This document shows positions 24,700-35,917 of a stretch of 49,445 nucleotides of DNA, in pieces (the first letter of the stretch is position 1; each line of letters opens with the position of its first letter). A model generated the notes under the pieces. That model made no database searches. It saw only the letters and a program-made list of their open reading frames with translations, and was not told where the DNA came from. This DNA is from Streptantibioticus ferralitis (GTDB taxonomy: Bacteria; Actinomycetota; Actinomycetes; Streptomycetales; Streptomycetaceae). Location of the stretch: positions 1-49,445 of the forward strand of contig NZ_JARHTQ010000044.1 of assembly GCF_029223525.1 (NCBI RefSeq). The letters run 5' to 3'. Position numbers and translations under genes: made by a program.

Positions 24700-25640
24700 G
24701 CTGCGGTTCCTTCGGTCACGTTCGAGCGGGTGGCGGCGGGGATCGCCTGGTACTCCACCGCGTCACGGGTCAGTTCCATGAACGCCTCTTCCAGCGAGGC
24801 CTGCTGGGTGGCCAGCTCAAAGAGCACCACCTGGTGCTCGGCGGCGGTCCTGCCGATCTGCTCGCTGCTCAGCCCGGAGACCGTCAGCACACCGGCCTCC
24901 TCACTGGTGATCGTCACGTCGGGCCCGACCAACTGCTCGCGCAGCCGCTCGGCGTCGGGGGTACGGACCCGTACGGTGTTGGTGGACGCCTGCCGGGTGA
25001 ACTCCTCGACCGAGGTGTCCGCGATCAGCCGTCCGCGGCCGACGATGATCAGGTGCTCGGCGGTGAGCGCCATCTCACTCATCAGGTGCGAGGAGACGAA
25101 GACCGTCCGGCCTTCGGCGGCGAGGCTCTTCAGCAGGTTGCGGATCCAGAGGATACCTTCCGGGTCGAGCCCGTTGACCGGCTCGTCGAGGATCACCGTC
25201 GCCGGGTCTCCCAGCAGGGCACTGGCGATGCCGAGCCGCTGGCCCATGCCGAGCGAGAAGCCGCCCGCCCGCTTCTTCGCCACATCGGCGAGCCCGACCA
25301 GCTCGATGACCTCGTCGACCCGCGACCGCGGGATACCGGTGGTGGCGGCGAGCGCCAGCAGGTGGTTGAAGGCGGTGCGCCCGGTGTGGATCGCGCGGGC
25401 CTCCAGCATGGCGCCGACCTCGTGCAGCGGCGCCGCGTGGTCGGCGTAGCTCTTGCCGTTGACCACGGCCCGGCCGGACGTCGGCGTGTCCAGGCCGAGC
25501 AGCATCCGCATGGTGGTGGACTTCCCGGCACCGTTCGGTCCGAGGAAGCCGGTGACCACGCCGGGCTTGACGGCGAAGCTGAGGTCCTCGACGGCGGTCT
25601 TGGGCCCGTAGCGTTTGGTAAGTGCGGTGGCTTCGATCAT
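24696..25640 (-). CDS. ABC transporter ATP-binding protein
   Basis: A 314-residue ATPase from ATG 25640 with GAGGAAG upstream. Walker A is GFLGPNGAGKSTTM, the signature is GFSLGMGQRLGIA, Walker B is ATVILDEPVNGLDP, the H-loop is FVSSHLMSEM. A C-terminal regulatory region (residues 215-305) follows. The sequence is the DRA/BcrA-like type used in drug and bacteriocin export. It is the first gene of the operon ATPase-permease-kinase-regulator (25640 to 21951), a complete sense-and-export module. Confidence 0.93.
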   Translation of the reverse strand: MIEATALTKRYGPKTAVEDLSFAVKPGVVTGFLGPNGAGKSTTMRMLLGLDTPTSGRAVVNGKSYADHAAPLHEVGAMLEARAIHTGRTAFNHLLALAATTGIPRSRVDEVIELVGLADVAKKRAGGFSLGMGQRLGIASALLGDPATVILDEPVNGLDPEGILWIRNLLKSLAAEGRTVFVSSHLMSEMALTAEHLIIVGRGRLIADTSVEEFTRQASTNTVRVRTPDAERLREQLVGPDVTITSEEAGVLTVSGLSSEQIGRTAAEHQVVLFELATQQASLEEAFMELTRDAVEYQAIPAATRSNVTEGTAA

Positions 25641-25959
25641 GCTGCTTCCTCGTCGGCGAGCGCCGCCCTCGGACAGGTCCGGCTGCGCCCCAACGCTAAG
25701 CGGCGTCAACCGGTCGGGACGATCCCCGCTGGACGGAATCTGCCGCCCGGGAGCATGCGCCCGGGGGCGGACACGCGTACTCCCGACGGTGTACGGGCAG
25801 CGGCGTCCGGGGGCGCCATGATCCACGTCGTGCCCGGGCTCGCGGTGCGCGGCCGTGCACGTCGACCACGTACTCGTGGGCGCCGGGGCACACGATCCGC
25901 ACGAGGAGCTCGCACACCACACCGCGTGAAGCCGCGGGACGGCCGGTTAACCTCTTTGC
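25641..25959. other. intergenic region, no gene found
   Basis: This region lies between the divergent ABC ATPase and ArsR genes and should hold both promoters. It is GC-rich, with an inverted CCGCCCGGGAGCATGCGCCCGGGGGCGG block near 25742-25769. I see no convincing small gene; overlapping open frames on the minus strand show no coding bias that I trust. Confidence 0.5.
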
Positions 25960-26415
25960 ATGGACGCGCAAGCTTCGTCACGGGGATCGGATGGCCTGGG
26001 TTCGGACGGCCCGCATAGCGACGGCGTCGAGGAAGCGGTCGCGGTACTGAAGGCGGTGGCGGATCCGACGCGCTTCCGTCTGCTGTGGGCGCTGAGCCAA
26101 CAGGAGCTGCCGGTCGGCAAGTTGGCGGAACTGGTCGGCGCGCATGTCGCCGCGGTGTCGCAGCATCTGGCGAAGCTGCGGACCGCGGGCCTGGTGGCCT
26201 CGCGCCGTGACGGAACCCGGATCTTCTACCGCATCTCCGGCGAGCATGTCCGGGGGCTGCTGGAGGAGGTCGTGGTGGTGGCCGGTTCCGGCGGCGACGA
26301 GAGCACGGGGCCGGGCGGTTCCGCGCCCGCCTCGGCCACGGAGCCGGCACCGGCGGCGCGTACGCTGCGCTGGCCCAGGGCTGTCGGCCTGCGGCCGGTG
26401 CGCAGGTCCACGTGA
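25960..26415 (+). CDS. ArsR/SmtB-family regulator
   Basis: A 151-residue protein from ATG 25960. The winged helix lies at residues 25-105: VAVLKAVADPTRFRLLWALS, LPVGKLAELVGAHVAAVSQH, LAKLRTAGLVASRRDGTRIF and YRISGEHVRGLLEE. The alpha-3 metal motif E-L-C-V-C-D-L is replaced by E-L-P-V-G-K-L, so it is not an arsenic or CadC-type sensor. It lacks cysteines entirely. The C-terminal 40 residues are a Ser/Pro/Ala-rich tail. It could sense a metal through His/Asp at alpha-5, or a non-metal signal. No obvious target apart from the divergent ABC operon or itself. Confidence 0.88.
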   Translation: MDAQASSRGSDGLGSDGPHSDGVEEAVAVLKAVADPTRFRLLWALSQQELPVGKLAELVGAHVAAVSQHLAKLRTAGLVASRRDGTRIFYRISGEHVRGLLEEVVVVAGSGGDESTGPGGSAPASATEPAPAARTLRWPRAVGLRPVRRST

Positions 26416-26454
26416 CCGCCGGGTCACCGGCCCGTACGCGGCAGCGGTAACGCC

Positions 26455-27804
26455 TCAAACGCCGGCGCGTGCGAACACCCGGGGCCCCGCGTCGTACTCG
26501 TACAGCTCCGCGTAGCGCCCCCAGTCCGTCGCCGTCTCCAGTTGCTGAGCGACCTGCTCGCTCGTGTAGTGATGGGCGAGCAGATCGCGGAAGAAGCCGT
26601 CTCGCAGCACTCCGTCGGCGGACCTGCGCAGGCTGGTGGCGATCAGCCGTACCAACGGCACCTCCCAGGCCGCCTCCGCGAAGATCTTCTTGGACTGCTG
26701 CACATCGGCGTTGGCGAAGCCCAGCCCCCGCGGGGTGAGCAGCAGGTCGTTGTCCTCGACCAACGCCATGCCCAGCGCCTCCAGCGCGTCGACGAGCGGC
26801 AGCAGGTCGTCGATCTCCAGGCCGAGGTCATCGGCGAGGTCCGCCAGATCGCTGCGGCCGTCGTGCTGGACGAGGATCTCGGCCAGACCGGACAGCCCGT
26901 CGACGCTGGCGCGCGGCAGCGGCACTGTGGCGATGGTGCGCCGGGTGTCGCCCGCCTCCGGGTACGCGGGACCACGGCCCGGCGGCCGCAGCGTGTCCTT
27001 CGGCCGCCCGGTCATCGTCTGGTACAGCGTGTCGATCAGTTCCTGGAAGGCCGCCGCGTTCCGATCACGGGGCCGCTCCAGTGGGACCGGGAACGCGGCA
27101 CGCAGGGTGCCGGGGTGGGTGCCGAGGACGACCACCCGGTCCGCCATCAGCACCGCTTCCTCGATGTTGTGGGTGACCAGCACGATGGCCCGGGTCGGGA
27201 ACTGACCCGACTCCCACAGCTCCATCAGCTCACCGCGCAGGTTCTCCGCCGTGAGCACGTCGAGGGCGGAGAACGGCTCGTCCATCATGAGCACGTCCGG
27301 CTCGACCACCAGCGCACGTGCGAAGCCCACTCGCTGCCGCATGCCGCCGGAGAGCTCCTTGGGGAACGCCGACTCGAAGCCGTCGAGGCCGATCAGATCA
27401 ATGGCCTTGAGCGCGGCCTCGGCGCGTTCCCTGGGCGGAACTCCGCGTGCCGCCAGGCCGAGTTCCACGTTCTGCCGCACGGTCAGCCAGGGCAGCAGCG
27501 CGAACGTCTGGAAGACCATCGCGGTACCGGGGTTGGTGCCGGTCAGCGGCTTGTCACGGTAGGAGACGGTGCCGGAGCTGACCGGGATCAGCCCGGCCAG
27601 ACAGCGCAGCAGCGTCGACTTGCCGCAGCCCGACTTGCCCAGCAGCGCCACCACCTCGCCGTCCCGCACGTCCAGGTCGATACCGGCCAGCACCGGCAGC
27701 TCGCCGTCGGCGCCCGCATAGGACTTGGTCACCCCGCGGGCGGAGAGCAGGATCTCGCCCCCGGCGGTCGTCGTGGTCGGCGCGGCCATCGCGGCCTCCT
27801 TCAT
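26455..27804 (-). CDS. nitrate/sulfonate/taurine-type ABC ATPase with AAA-associated C-terminal domain
   Basis: A 449-residue protein. The ATPase half (residues 15-260) has Walker A ALLGKSGCGKSTLLR, Q-loop VFQTFALLPWLTV, signature ELSGGMRQRVGFARAL and Walker B DVLMMDEPFSALD, with the H-loop in LVTHNIEEAVLMAD. The C-terminal half (residues 300-445) is an AAA-associated domain, as found in SsuB/TauB/NrtD-like actinobacterial proteins. It pairs with the double permease at 27836, 31 bases upstream. No substrate-binding protein is encoded nearby, so the substrate is unknown. Confidence 0.9.
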   Translation of the reverse strand: MKEAAMAAPTTTTAGGEILLSARGVTKSYAGADGELPVLAGIDLDVRDGEVVALLGKSGCGKSTLLRCLAGLIPVSSGTVSYRDKPLTGTNPGTAMVFQTFALLPWLTVRQNVELGLAARGVPPRERAEAALKAIDLIGLDGFESAFPKELSGGMRQRVGFARALVVEPDVLMMDEPFSALDVLTAENLRGELMELWESGQFPTRAIVLVTHNIEEAVLMADRVVVLGTHPGTLRAAFPVPLERPRDRNAAAFQELIDTLYQTMTGRPKDTLRPPGRGPAYPEAGDTRRTIATVPLPRASVDGLSGLAEILVQHDGRSDLADLADDLGLEIDDLLPLVDALEALGMALVEDNDLLLTPRGLGFANADVQQSKKIFAEAAWEVPLVRLIATSLRRSADGVLRDGFFRDLLAHHYTSEQVAQQLETATDWGRYAELYEYDAGPRVFARAGV

Positions 27805-27835
27805 GCGGTGCGGTGCTTCCTTACATGGTCACCGA

Positions 27836-29590
27836 TCACCCCATGCTGTACCGCGTCTCCGCCAGCCGGTACAGGCGCCGCCACAGCAGCCGGTTGAGGG
27901 CGACGACGTACAGGCTCATCACCGCGACCCCGGCCAGCAGATGCGGATAGTCGCCGTCCGCGGTGGCGTGCGCGATGTACGCGCCGAGTCCGGTCGCGGT
28001 GAGGGCGGTGCCGCCGAAGGTGACCACCTCGGAGACGATGGAGGCGTTCCAGGCGCCGCCCGAGGCGGTGATGCCACCGGTGACGTACGCCGGGAAGATG
28101 CCCGGAATGATCAGCCGCCGCCAGCGCTGCCAGCCGCGCACCCCGAGGTCGTCCATGGCCTCGCGCAGGTCGGTGGGGATCGCCATGGCCCCGGCGATGG
28201 TGTTGAACAGGATGTACCACTGGGCGCCGAGCGCCATCAGCAGGATGCCGCCGATGTTCAGGCTCAGCCCGGTCCGCAGGAAGAACCAAGTGGCCAGCGG
28301 GAAGAGGAAGTTGGCCGGGAAGCTGGCCAGGATCTGCACCAGCGGCTGGGCGAGGCGGGAAAGCCTCGGCGAGAAGCCGATCCTCACACCGATCGGCACC
28401 CAGACCAGCGTCGCCACCGCGAGCACGATCAGCACCCGGGCCAGGGTGGCCAGCCCGAGCAGCAGGGGTTCACCGAACACCCCGAGCCCGGTGCGCTGTC
28501 GGAAGTAGCGGCCGAGGTCGACCAGGCCCCAGCAGACCAGTGAGGTGGCGACGGTGCCGAAGGCGAGGTCGCCCGCACGGCGCCGTACCGGACGCACCGC
28601 CAGCGGGCGGTCGTCCACGCCGAAGACCCGGCAGGCGCGGGCCAGCGCCCGCGCCGGGGGTGCCAGTACCCGGCCGAGCAGCCGCGGCCAGTACGAGCGG
28701 CGCAGCAGGTCAAGGACCACCGACCGCTGGACCTCGGTGGCCTCCGCCTGTTCGTTCTTGAAGCGCTCGACCCACGCGGTCAACGGCCGCCAGAAGAGGA
28801 AGTTGACCGCGACGACCATCACCGTCATGGTCAGCACGGCCCAGCCGACCTTCCCCAGGTCGCCTTCGGCGATGGCGGACCCGGCGTACGAACCCACGCC
28901 GGGGAGCGCGTACTTGTGGTGGGAGACGCTGATCTGCTCGGAGGCCACCAGGAAGAACCAGCCGCCGCCGAAGCTCATCATGCCGTTCCAGACCAGCCCG
29001 ATGGCGCCGGACGGCAGCTCGATCCTCCAGAACCGCATCCAGCGGGTGCACCGCAACGACCGGGAGACCTCGTCGAGTTCACGCGGCAGCGTGATCAGGG
29101 ACTGGTAGAACCCGAACGTCATGTTCCACGCCTGCGAGGTGAAGATCGCGAAGATCGCGGCACACTCCAGACCCAGCAGCGAACCGGGGAACAGGGCGAC
29201 GAAGCCGGTGACGGCGACGGTGAGGAAGCCGAGCACCGGCACCGACTGCAGGATGTCGAGCGCCGGAATCAGGATCCGCTGAAGGCGGCGGCTGTGGGCC
29301 GCGGTGTACGCGTAGAGCAGGGAGAAGACGGTGGACGCGGCGAGCGCGGCGAACATCCGCAGCAGGCTGCGCGCCGCGTAGTACGGCAGGTTGGCCGGGT
29401 CGGTGCTGACGGTGACCGTCCGGCTGGGGGTGAACGACACCGCCGTACCGCGGCCGACCCGCAGCACGACATAGAGACCGACCAGTACGGCCGCGGCCAC
29501 CACCAGGTCCACCCAGTTCAGCCGGGTCAGCCGATCGGCCGCCCGGACCGGCCTCGCGCCCCGCCCGGCGGCCGAGCGCGGCCACGACAT
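27836..29590 (-). CDS. duplicated ABC permease (two fused permease domains)
   Basis: A 584-residue membrane protein with two BPD-type permease units: residues about 70-285 and 345-575. Each contains an EAA loop facing the ATPase (LPRELDEVSRSLRCTRWMRF and AIPTDLREAMDDLGVRGWQR). This fused arrangement suits the nitrate/sulfonate/bicarbonate class that pairs with an AAA-associated ATPase. GTG 29593 is an alternative start one codon upstream. No clear ribosome site is seen. It is encoded between the deacetylase and the ATPase on one strand, so the four genes from poxB to the ATPase could form one transcript. Confidence 0.9.
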   Translation of the reverse strand: MSWPRSAAGRGARPVRAADRLTRLNWVDLVVAAAVLVGLYVVLRVGRGTAVSFTPSRTVTVSTDPANLPYYAARSLLRMFAALAASTVFSLLYAYTAAHSRRLQRILIPALDILQSVPVLGFLTVAVTGFVALFPGSLLGLECAAIFAIFTSQAWNMTFGFYQSLITLPRELDEVSRSLRCTRWMRFWRIELPSGAIGLVWNGMMSFGGGWFFLVASEQISVSHHKYALPGVGSYAGSAIAEGDLGKVGWAVLTMTVMVVAVNFLFWRPLTAWVERFKNEQAEATEVQRSVVLDLLRRSYWPRLLGRVLAPPARALARACRVFGVDDRPLAVRPVRRRAGDLAFGTVATSLVCWGLVDLGRYFRQRTGLGVFGEPLLLGLATLARVLIVLAVATLVWVPIGVRIGFSPRLSRLAQPLVQILASFPANFLFPLATWFFLRTGLSLNIGGILLMALGAQWYILFNTIAGAMAIPTDLREAMDDLGVRGWQRWRRLIIPGIFPAYVTGGITASGGAWNASIVSEVVTFGGTALTATGLGAYIAHATADGDYPHLLAGVAVMSLYVVALNRLLWRRLYRLAETRYSMG

Positions 29591-29639
29591 CACACGACCA
29601 CCACCACGACCGTCCGAGCGGCCTCGATCGGACGGGCCA

Positions 29640-30503
29640 CTAGGCGGACGGTGCCTGGATGTAGTCCTCCAGGCGCGCCACCGCGAAGCCCTGCTCCTGG
29701 ATCCGCCTGAGCAGGTCGCCGAACATCGCGGTCATCGTCGCGCCCTTGAGCTCCGTGGGTCCCCTGAAGTGGGCCAGGATGATGTCCCCGGGACGCAGCT
29801 TCTTGTCCCCTGCCTGGTACTGCATGTTGGCGATCTGCATCGACTCACGCCACCAGACGATCGCCCGGGGACCGCACTCGCCGACCGCGGTCCTGGTGTC
29901 GGCGTTGTACGCGCCGTAGGGCGGCCGGAACAGCAGCGGCGCGGTGCCGTACTGCTTGGTGAGGATCTTCTGGTCGCCGCACACCTCTTCCTTCTGGCGG
30001 GCGAGCGGGACGGTGTTCATCGGCGGGTGGTGCAGGGTGTGGTTCTGGATGTGGTTGCCCATCGCCTGCAACGGCTTGAAGTACCCGTAGTCGGACTTTA
30101 TGGCGTCGTTCATCAGGAACATCGTGATCGGTATCTTGAGGTCCCGCATCATCTCGATGAACTTGGGGTCCTTCTCCGCTCCGTCGTCGAGGGTGACGAA
30201 GACGACCTTCTGGGTGGTCGGGATGTGCGTGAACACCGGGACGGTGCCGGTGGCGCTGAGCTTGACGGGTTTGTCGGCGGGCGGTGCGGGGGCGGCGGGC
30301 AACGGCTGCAGGCCCCACTTCTGCCATGCCGCCGCGTCCGCGGTGGCGCCGGACGGTGCGCTGTCGGGCGTGCTGCTGTTGGCCGCGGGCGCCGAGGAGG
30401 CGGGCGCCGGCCCTGACCCGCCGCAGCCGCTGACGGCCGCGACCAGCGCTATCGCGCCCGCCAGCGCCCCGTAGAACCTGCCTCGCCCGCTGTACCACTT
30501 CAC
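29640..30503 (-). CDS. polysaccharide deacetylase lipoprotein (CE4)
   Basis: A 287-residue protein from GTG 30503 (KWYSGRGRFYGALAG after the start). It has a lipoprotein signal peptide with lipobox V-S-G-C near residue 27, then a Ser/Ala/Pro linker to residue 80. The NodB/CE4 domain has motif 1 FVTLDDGAEKDP, motif 2 NHTLHHPPM with the His pair, motif 3 FRPPYGAYNADT and motif 4 GDIILAHFRG. It is expected on the outer face of the membrane, deacetylating peptidoglycan, chitin-like or other N-acetylated sugars. It lies 64 bases downstream of the pyruvate oxidase gene. Confidence 0.9.
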   Translation of the reverse strand: MKWYSGRGRFYGALAGAIALVAAVSGCGGSGPAPASSAPAANSSTPDSAPSGATADAAAWQKWGLQPLPAAPAPPADKPVKLSATGTVPVFTHIPTTQKVVFVTLDDGAEKDPKFIEMMRDLKIPITMFLMNDAIKSDYGYFKPLQAMGNHIQNHTLHHPPMNTVPLARQKEEVCGDQKILTKQYGTAPLLFRPPYGAYNADTRTAVGECGPRAIVWWRESMQIANMQYQAGDKKLRPGDIILAHFRGPTELKGATMTAMFGDLLRRIQEQGFAVARLEDYIQAPSA

Positions 30504-30566
30504 CGTGCTGGTCTCCCGTACATGCTGTTCGTGTGCTGTGTAGGCGCTTGGGAACGTTACCCGCAC

Positions 30567-32306
30567 TCAGGGACGGGGAATGTTGCGGAGGTTGGCCCGT
30601 GCCATCTCCAGCATCGTGCCCACCCCGCCTTCCAGTACGGTGCGGCCCGCGGACAGCGCGAAGCCCTTGACCTGGTCCGCGGTGATGCGGGACGGAATGG
30701 ACAGCGCGTTGGGGTCGGTGATCAGCTCGACCAGCGCCGGGCCCGGCCGGTTCAGCGCCTCGGTGAGCGCGTCACGGATGGCGCCCGGCTTCTCCACGCG
30801 TACCGCGGGGATGCCGATGCCCCGGGCGATGCCGGTGAAGTCGACCGGCGGGTGATCGGTCTGGTAGCTCGGCAGTCCGTCCACCATCATCTCCAACTTC
30901 ACCATGCCGAGCGAGCCGTTGTTGAAGACGATGGTCTTGACGTTCAGCTCGTGCTCCCGCACGGTGATCAACTCGCCGAGCAGCATGCTCAGTCCGCCGT
31001 CGCCGGACAGCGAGACGATCTGGCGGCCGGGGTCGGCGAAGGCGGCGCCGATGGCGTGCGGCAGTGCGTTGGCCATCGTGCCGTGGGTGAACGAACCGAT
31101 CACCCGGCGGCGGCCGTTGGGGCTCAGATAGCGCGCGGCCCACACGTTGTTCATACCGGTGTCGACCGTGAACACCGCGTCGTCCGCGGCGAGTTGGTCC
31201 AGCAGGCTGGCCGCGTACTCGGGGTGGATGGGGATGTGGCTGTCGACGTTGCGGGTGTACGCGCCGACCACCTTGGTCAGCGCGCGTTCGTGCTTGCGCA
31301 GCATGTCGTCGAGGAAGCGCCGGTCACGCTTGGCGTCCAGCAGCGGCAGCACCGCCCGTAGCGTGGCGCCGACGTCCCCGTGGACGGCGAGGCGCAGTGG
31401 GGTGCGCTTGCCCAGGCGGCGGGCGTCGCGGTCGATCTGGATGGTGTGCGCCTGCGGCAGGAACGCGTCGTACGGGAAGTCGGTGCCCAGCATCAGCATC
31501 AGATCGGCGTCGTGCAGCGCCTCATGGCAGGCGCCGTAGCCCAGCAGACCGATCATGCCGACGTCGTACGGGTTGTCGAACTGGATCCACTCCTTGCCCC
31601 GCAGCGTGTGGCCGACCGGCGCCTTGACCGCCTCGGCGAGCCGCATCACCTCGGTGTGTGCGTCGCGTACCCCGGCGCCGCAGAACAGGGCCACCTTGTC
31701 CGCCTCGTTGAGCGCCTCGGCCAGCTCGCGGACGGCCGTCTCGTCGGGGTGCACGACACCGGGCGCGGCGGTCGGCGACGGCTGTCCGGTGGGGTTGGCG
31801 GCGGGGCGGTCGGCGATGTCGCCGGGCAGTACGAGAACGGAGACGCTCGGTGTCGCGATGGCGTGCTGGATGGCGATCCGCACGATGCGCGGCATCTGCT
31901 CCGGCTGGGAGATCAACTCGCAGTAGTCGGCGGCCTCGGCGAACAGCTTCTCCGGGTGGGTCTCCTGGAAGTATCCGGTGCCGATCTGCGCTGACGGGAT
32001 GTGGGAGGCGATGGCGAGCACCGCAGCGGCACTGCGGTTGGCGTCGTACAGCCCCTGGACCAGATGGGTGTTGCCGGGTCCGCAGGAGCCCGCGCACACC
32101 GCGAGGCGCCCGGTGATCTGCGCTTCGGCGGCCGCGGCGAAGGCGGCGGCCTCCTCGTTGCGTACGTGCACCCACTCGATGCCGTCGGTGCGGCGGATCG
32201 CGTCCACCAGTGGGTTGAGACTGTCTCCCACCACTCCGTAGATCCGCTCGACACCGGCTTGCAGCAGGACGGATATGAACTGGTCCGCGATCTTGGGCGT
32301 GCTCAA
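30567..32306 (-). CDS. poxB: thiamine-diphosphate-dependent pyruvate oxidase/dehydrogenase (PoxB type)
   Basis: A 579-residue ThDP enzyme of the PoxB family. Domain 1 (1-180) has IYGVVGDSLNPLVDAIRRTD and the catalytic Glu in VRNEEAAAFAA. The central FAD domain lies at 190-330 (LFCGAGVRDAHTEVMRLAE). Domain 3 (350-540) has the ThDP motif SLSGDGGLSMLLGEL with FNNGSLGMVKLE, and ends with a helix that could meet the membrane (KGFALSAGRTVLEGGVGTML). PoxB oxidises pyruvate to acetate and CO2, passing electrons to quinone. The enzyme is usually active in stationary phase. ATG 32306 is the first codon; the operon continues downstream with the deacetylase. Confidence 0.9.
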   Translation of the reverse strand: MSTPKIADQFISVLLQAGVERIYGVVGDSLNPLVDAIRRTDGIEWVHVRNEEAAAFAAAAEAQITGRLAVCAGSCGPGNTHLVQGLYDANRSAAAVLAIASHIPSAQIGTGYFQETHPEKLFAEAADYCELISQPEQMPRIVRIAIQHAIATPSVSVLVLPGDIADRPAANPTGQPSPTAAPGVVHPDETAVRELAEALNEADKVALFCGAGVRDAHTEVMRLAEAVKAPVGHTLRGKEWIQFDNPYDVGMIGLLGYGACHEALHDADLMLMLGTDFPYDAFLPQAHTIQIDRDARRLGKRTPLRLAVHGDVGATLRAVLPLLDAKRDRRFLDDMLRKHERALTKVVGAYTRNVDSHIPIHPEYAASLLDQLAADDAVFTVDTGMNNVWAARYLSPNGRRRVIGSFTHGTMANALPHAIGAAFADPGRQIVSLSGDGGLSMLLGELITVREHELNVKTIVFNNGSLGMVKLEMMVDGLPSYQTDHPPVDFTGIARGIGIPAVRVEKPGAIRDALTEALNRPGPALVELITDPNALSIPSRITADQVKGFALSAGRTVLEGGVGTMLEMARANLRNIPRP

Positions 32307-32404
32307 CGTGACGCCTCCTCACGAGGTGGCCGCGACAGGTCCGTGATCGAGACTACGCCGGGCGGCGGAACGCGGCCGTGCCTACAGGGCTATGCGAGTG
32401 GCGG

Positions 32405-34519
<2,115 letters not shown>

Positions 34520-34991
34520 CGTGCCGGGATCACCTCAAGGCACCATTTTCCCACGTCCAGAGGGTGCCGGGAGGGCGGGGGTGCCGGAGGGGTACTCGGC
34601 GAGCTACGGGGCCTCGCGCGGGTACAGCGCACCGCATGAGTGGCGGAAGGGATCCGCCTCGGGCCGCCCGCACCCGTCCGAGGACTGCGCGGCCGCTTCC
34701 GGTTCGAGGTCCCGCCGGCACCTCGCCGTCGTCTCGCCGACCCGGACCAGGTGCCAGATCTTGACCCGCCCGTCCTTCGGCGAGACGAGTTCTTTCCCGC
34801 CGCGACGGCGAGCACCCCCACGCCGCAGCCCGGCGCCGCCAAACCGCCCACAGCCCAACCGGGCACACCGAAACGTCGAGGAATCCCTTCCCGCCACTAC
34901 GGCGAAGGCCCGCACCTCACAGCCCGGCGCCGCCGAACGCACCGCACCCCAAACCGGCACAATCCACCGGAGAGGTCCTAGGCTGCCCGAT
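34520..34991. other. intergenic region between pabAB and HAD gene
   Basis: About 470 bases with no gene that I can support. It holds two copies of a ~40-base imperfect direct repeat beginning CAGCCCGGCGCCGCC (34828 and 34920). The promoters of both flanking divergent genes should be here. Confidence 0.5.
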
Positions 34992-35630
34992 GTGATTGAG
35001 GCCATCGTCTTCGACGTCGGCGAAACCCTGGTCAATGACGAGCGCTACTGGGCGGCCTGGGCGGACTGGCTGGGCGTCGCCCGTCACACCCTCTCCTCCC
35101 TGGTCGGTGCGGTGGTCGCACAGGGCCGCGACAACGCGGACGCCATCCGCCTGCTGCGCCCCGGCATCAACCTGCCCGCCGAGTACGCGGCCCGCGAGGC
35201 CGCCGGACGCGGCGAGCACCTCGACGAGTCCGACCTCTATCCAGATGTACGCCCCGCCCTCACCGCGCTGCGCGAACAGCGGATCGGCGTCTTCGTGGCA
35301 GGCAACCAGAGCGCCCGGGCAGCCGAGTTGCTGCGCGCCCTCGACCTCCCCGCGGACGGGGTCGCCACCTCGGGCGAGTGGGGCGTGGCCAAACCGCACC
35401 GGGAGTTCTTCGCCCGCGTAGTGGATCTCACCGGCCGCGAGCCGGAGCGGATCGTGTACGTCGGCGACTACCCCGCCATCGACATCGCCCCCGCCAAGGC
35501 CGCGGGCCTGCGCACCGCCCACATCCGCCGTGGCCCGTGGGGCCATCTGTGGGCCGACACCCCGGAGGCGGCGGCCGCGGACTGGCGCATCGACTCGCTG
35601 ACCGAACTGACCGCGATCACCGCGGCCTGA
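34992..35630 (+). CDS. HAD-family hydrolase
   Basis: A 212-residue HAD subfamily IA protein from GTG 34992. Motif I is IVFDVGETLVNDE (the T-V variation D-V-G-E-T is common in the family), motif II is FVAGNQSARAAEL, motif III is the Lys in WGVAKPHREFF, motif IV is IVYVGDYPAIDIAPA. The cap is small (residues 25-80). The fit is to haloacid dehalogenase-like phosphatases; the substrate is unknown. No strong ribosome site is visible upstream, apart from GGAGAGG at 34969. Confidence 0.85.
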   Translation: MIEAIVFDVGETLVNDERYWAAWADWLGVARHTLSSLVGAVVAQGRDNADAIRLLRPGINLPAEYAAREAAGRGEHLDESDLYPDVRPALTALREQRIGVFVAGNQSARAAELLRALDLPADGVATSGEWGVAKPHREFFARVVDLTGREPERIVYVGDYPAIDIAPAKAAGLRTAHIRRGPWGHLWADTPEAAAADWRIDSLTELTAITAA

Positions 35631-35752
35631 CCAGGACGGCCACACCCGTCTTTCCACCGGCGTCAGACCACGGCGCCGATCGCCAACCGCGAACACCGCG
35701 GTGTACGGTCTGGCGTTGGCCGGTAGCGAGGGAAGGCAAGGGTGGCGTCACG

Positions 35753-35917
35753 ATGGCTCCGCAGCGGAGTGCTGGGCAGCGGAGTGCCGACCCCGACACG
35801 CTGACCTTCACCGAGCGGGCCCGCCGCCAGCAGCTCATGGAGTGCACGTGTGCCAGCGTCGACTGGGTCATCCAGAGCACTACGGGAAGCGGTACTCACC
35901 TTGACCCAGCAGCGTGA
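35753..35917 (+). pseudogene. probable truncated TetR N-terminus
   Basis: ATG 35753 with GGAAGGCAAGGG upstream opens a 54-codon frame whose first 30 residues ([18 protein letters not shown]) resemble the start of a TetR-family HTH. After MECT the homology stops and the frame runs out of phase over the beginning of the next gene. It looks like the 5' end of a TetR gene cut off by a deletion, with the YkgJ-pentapeptide gene now directly behind it. Confidence 0.45.
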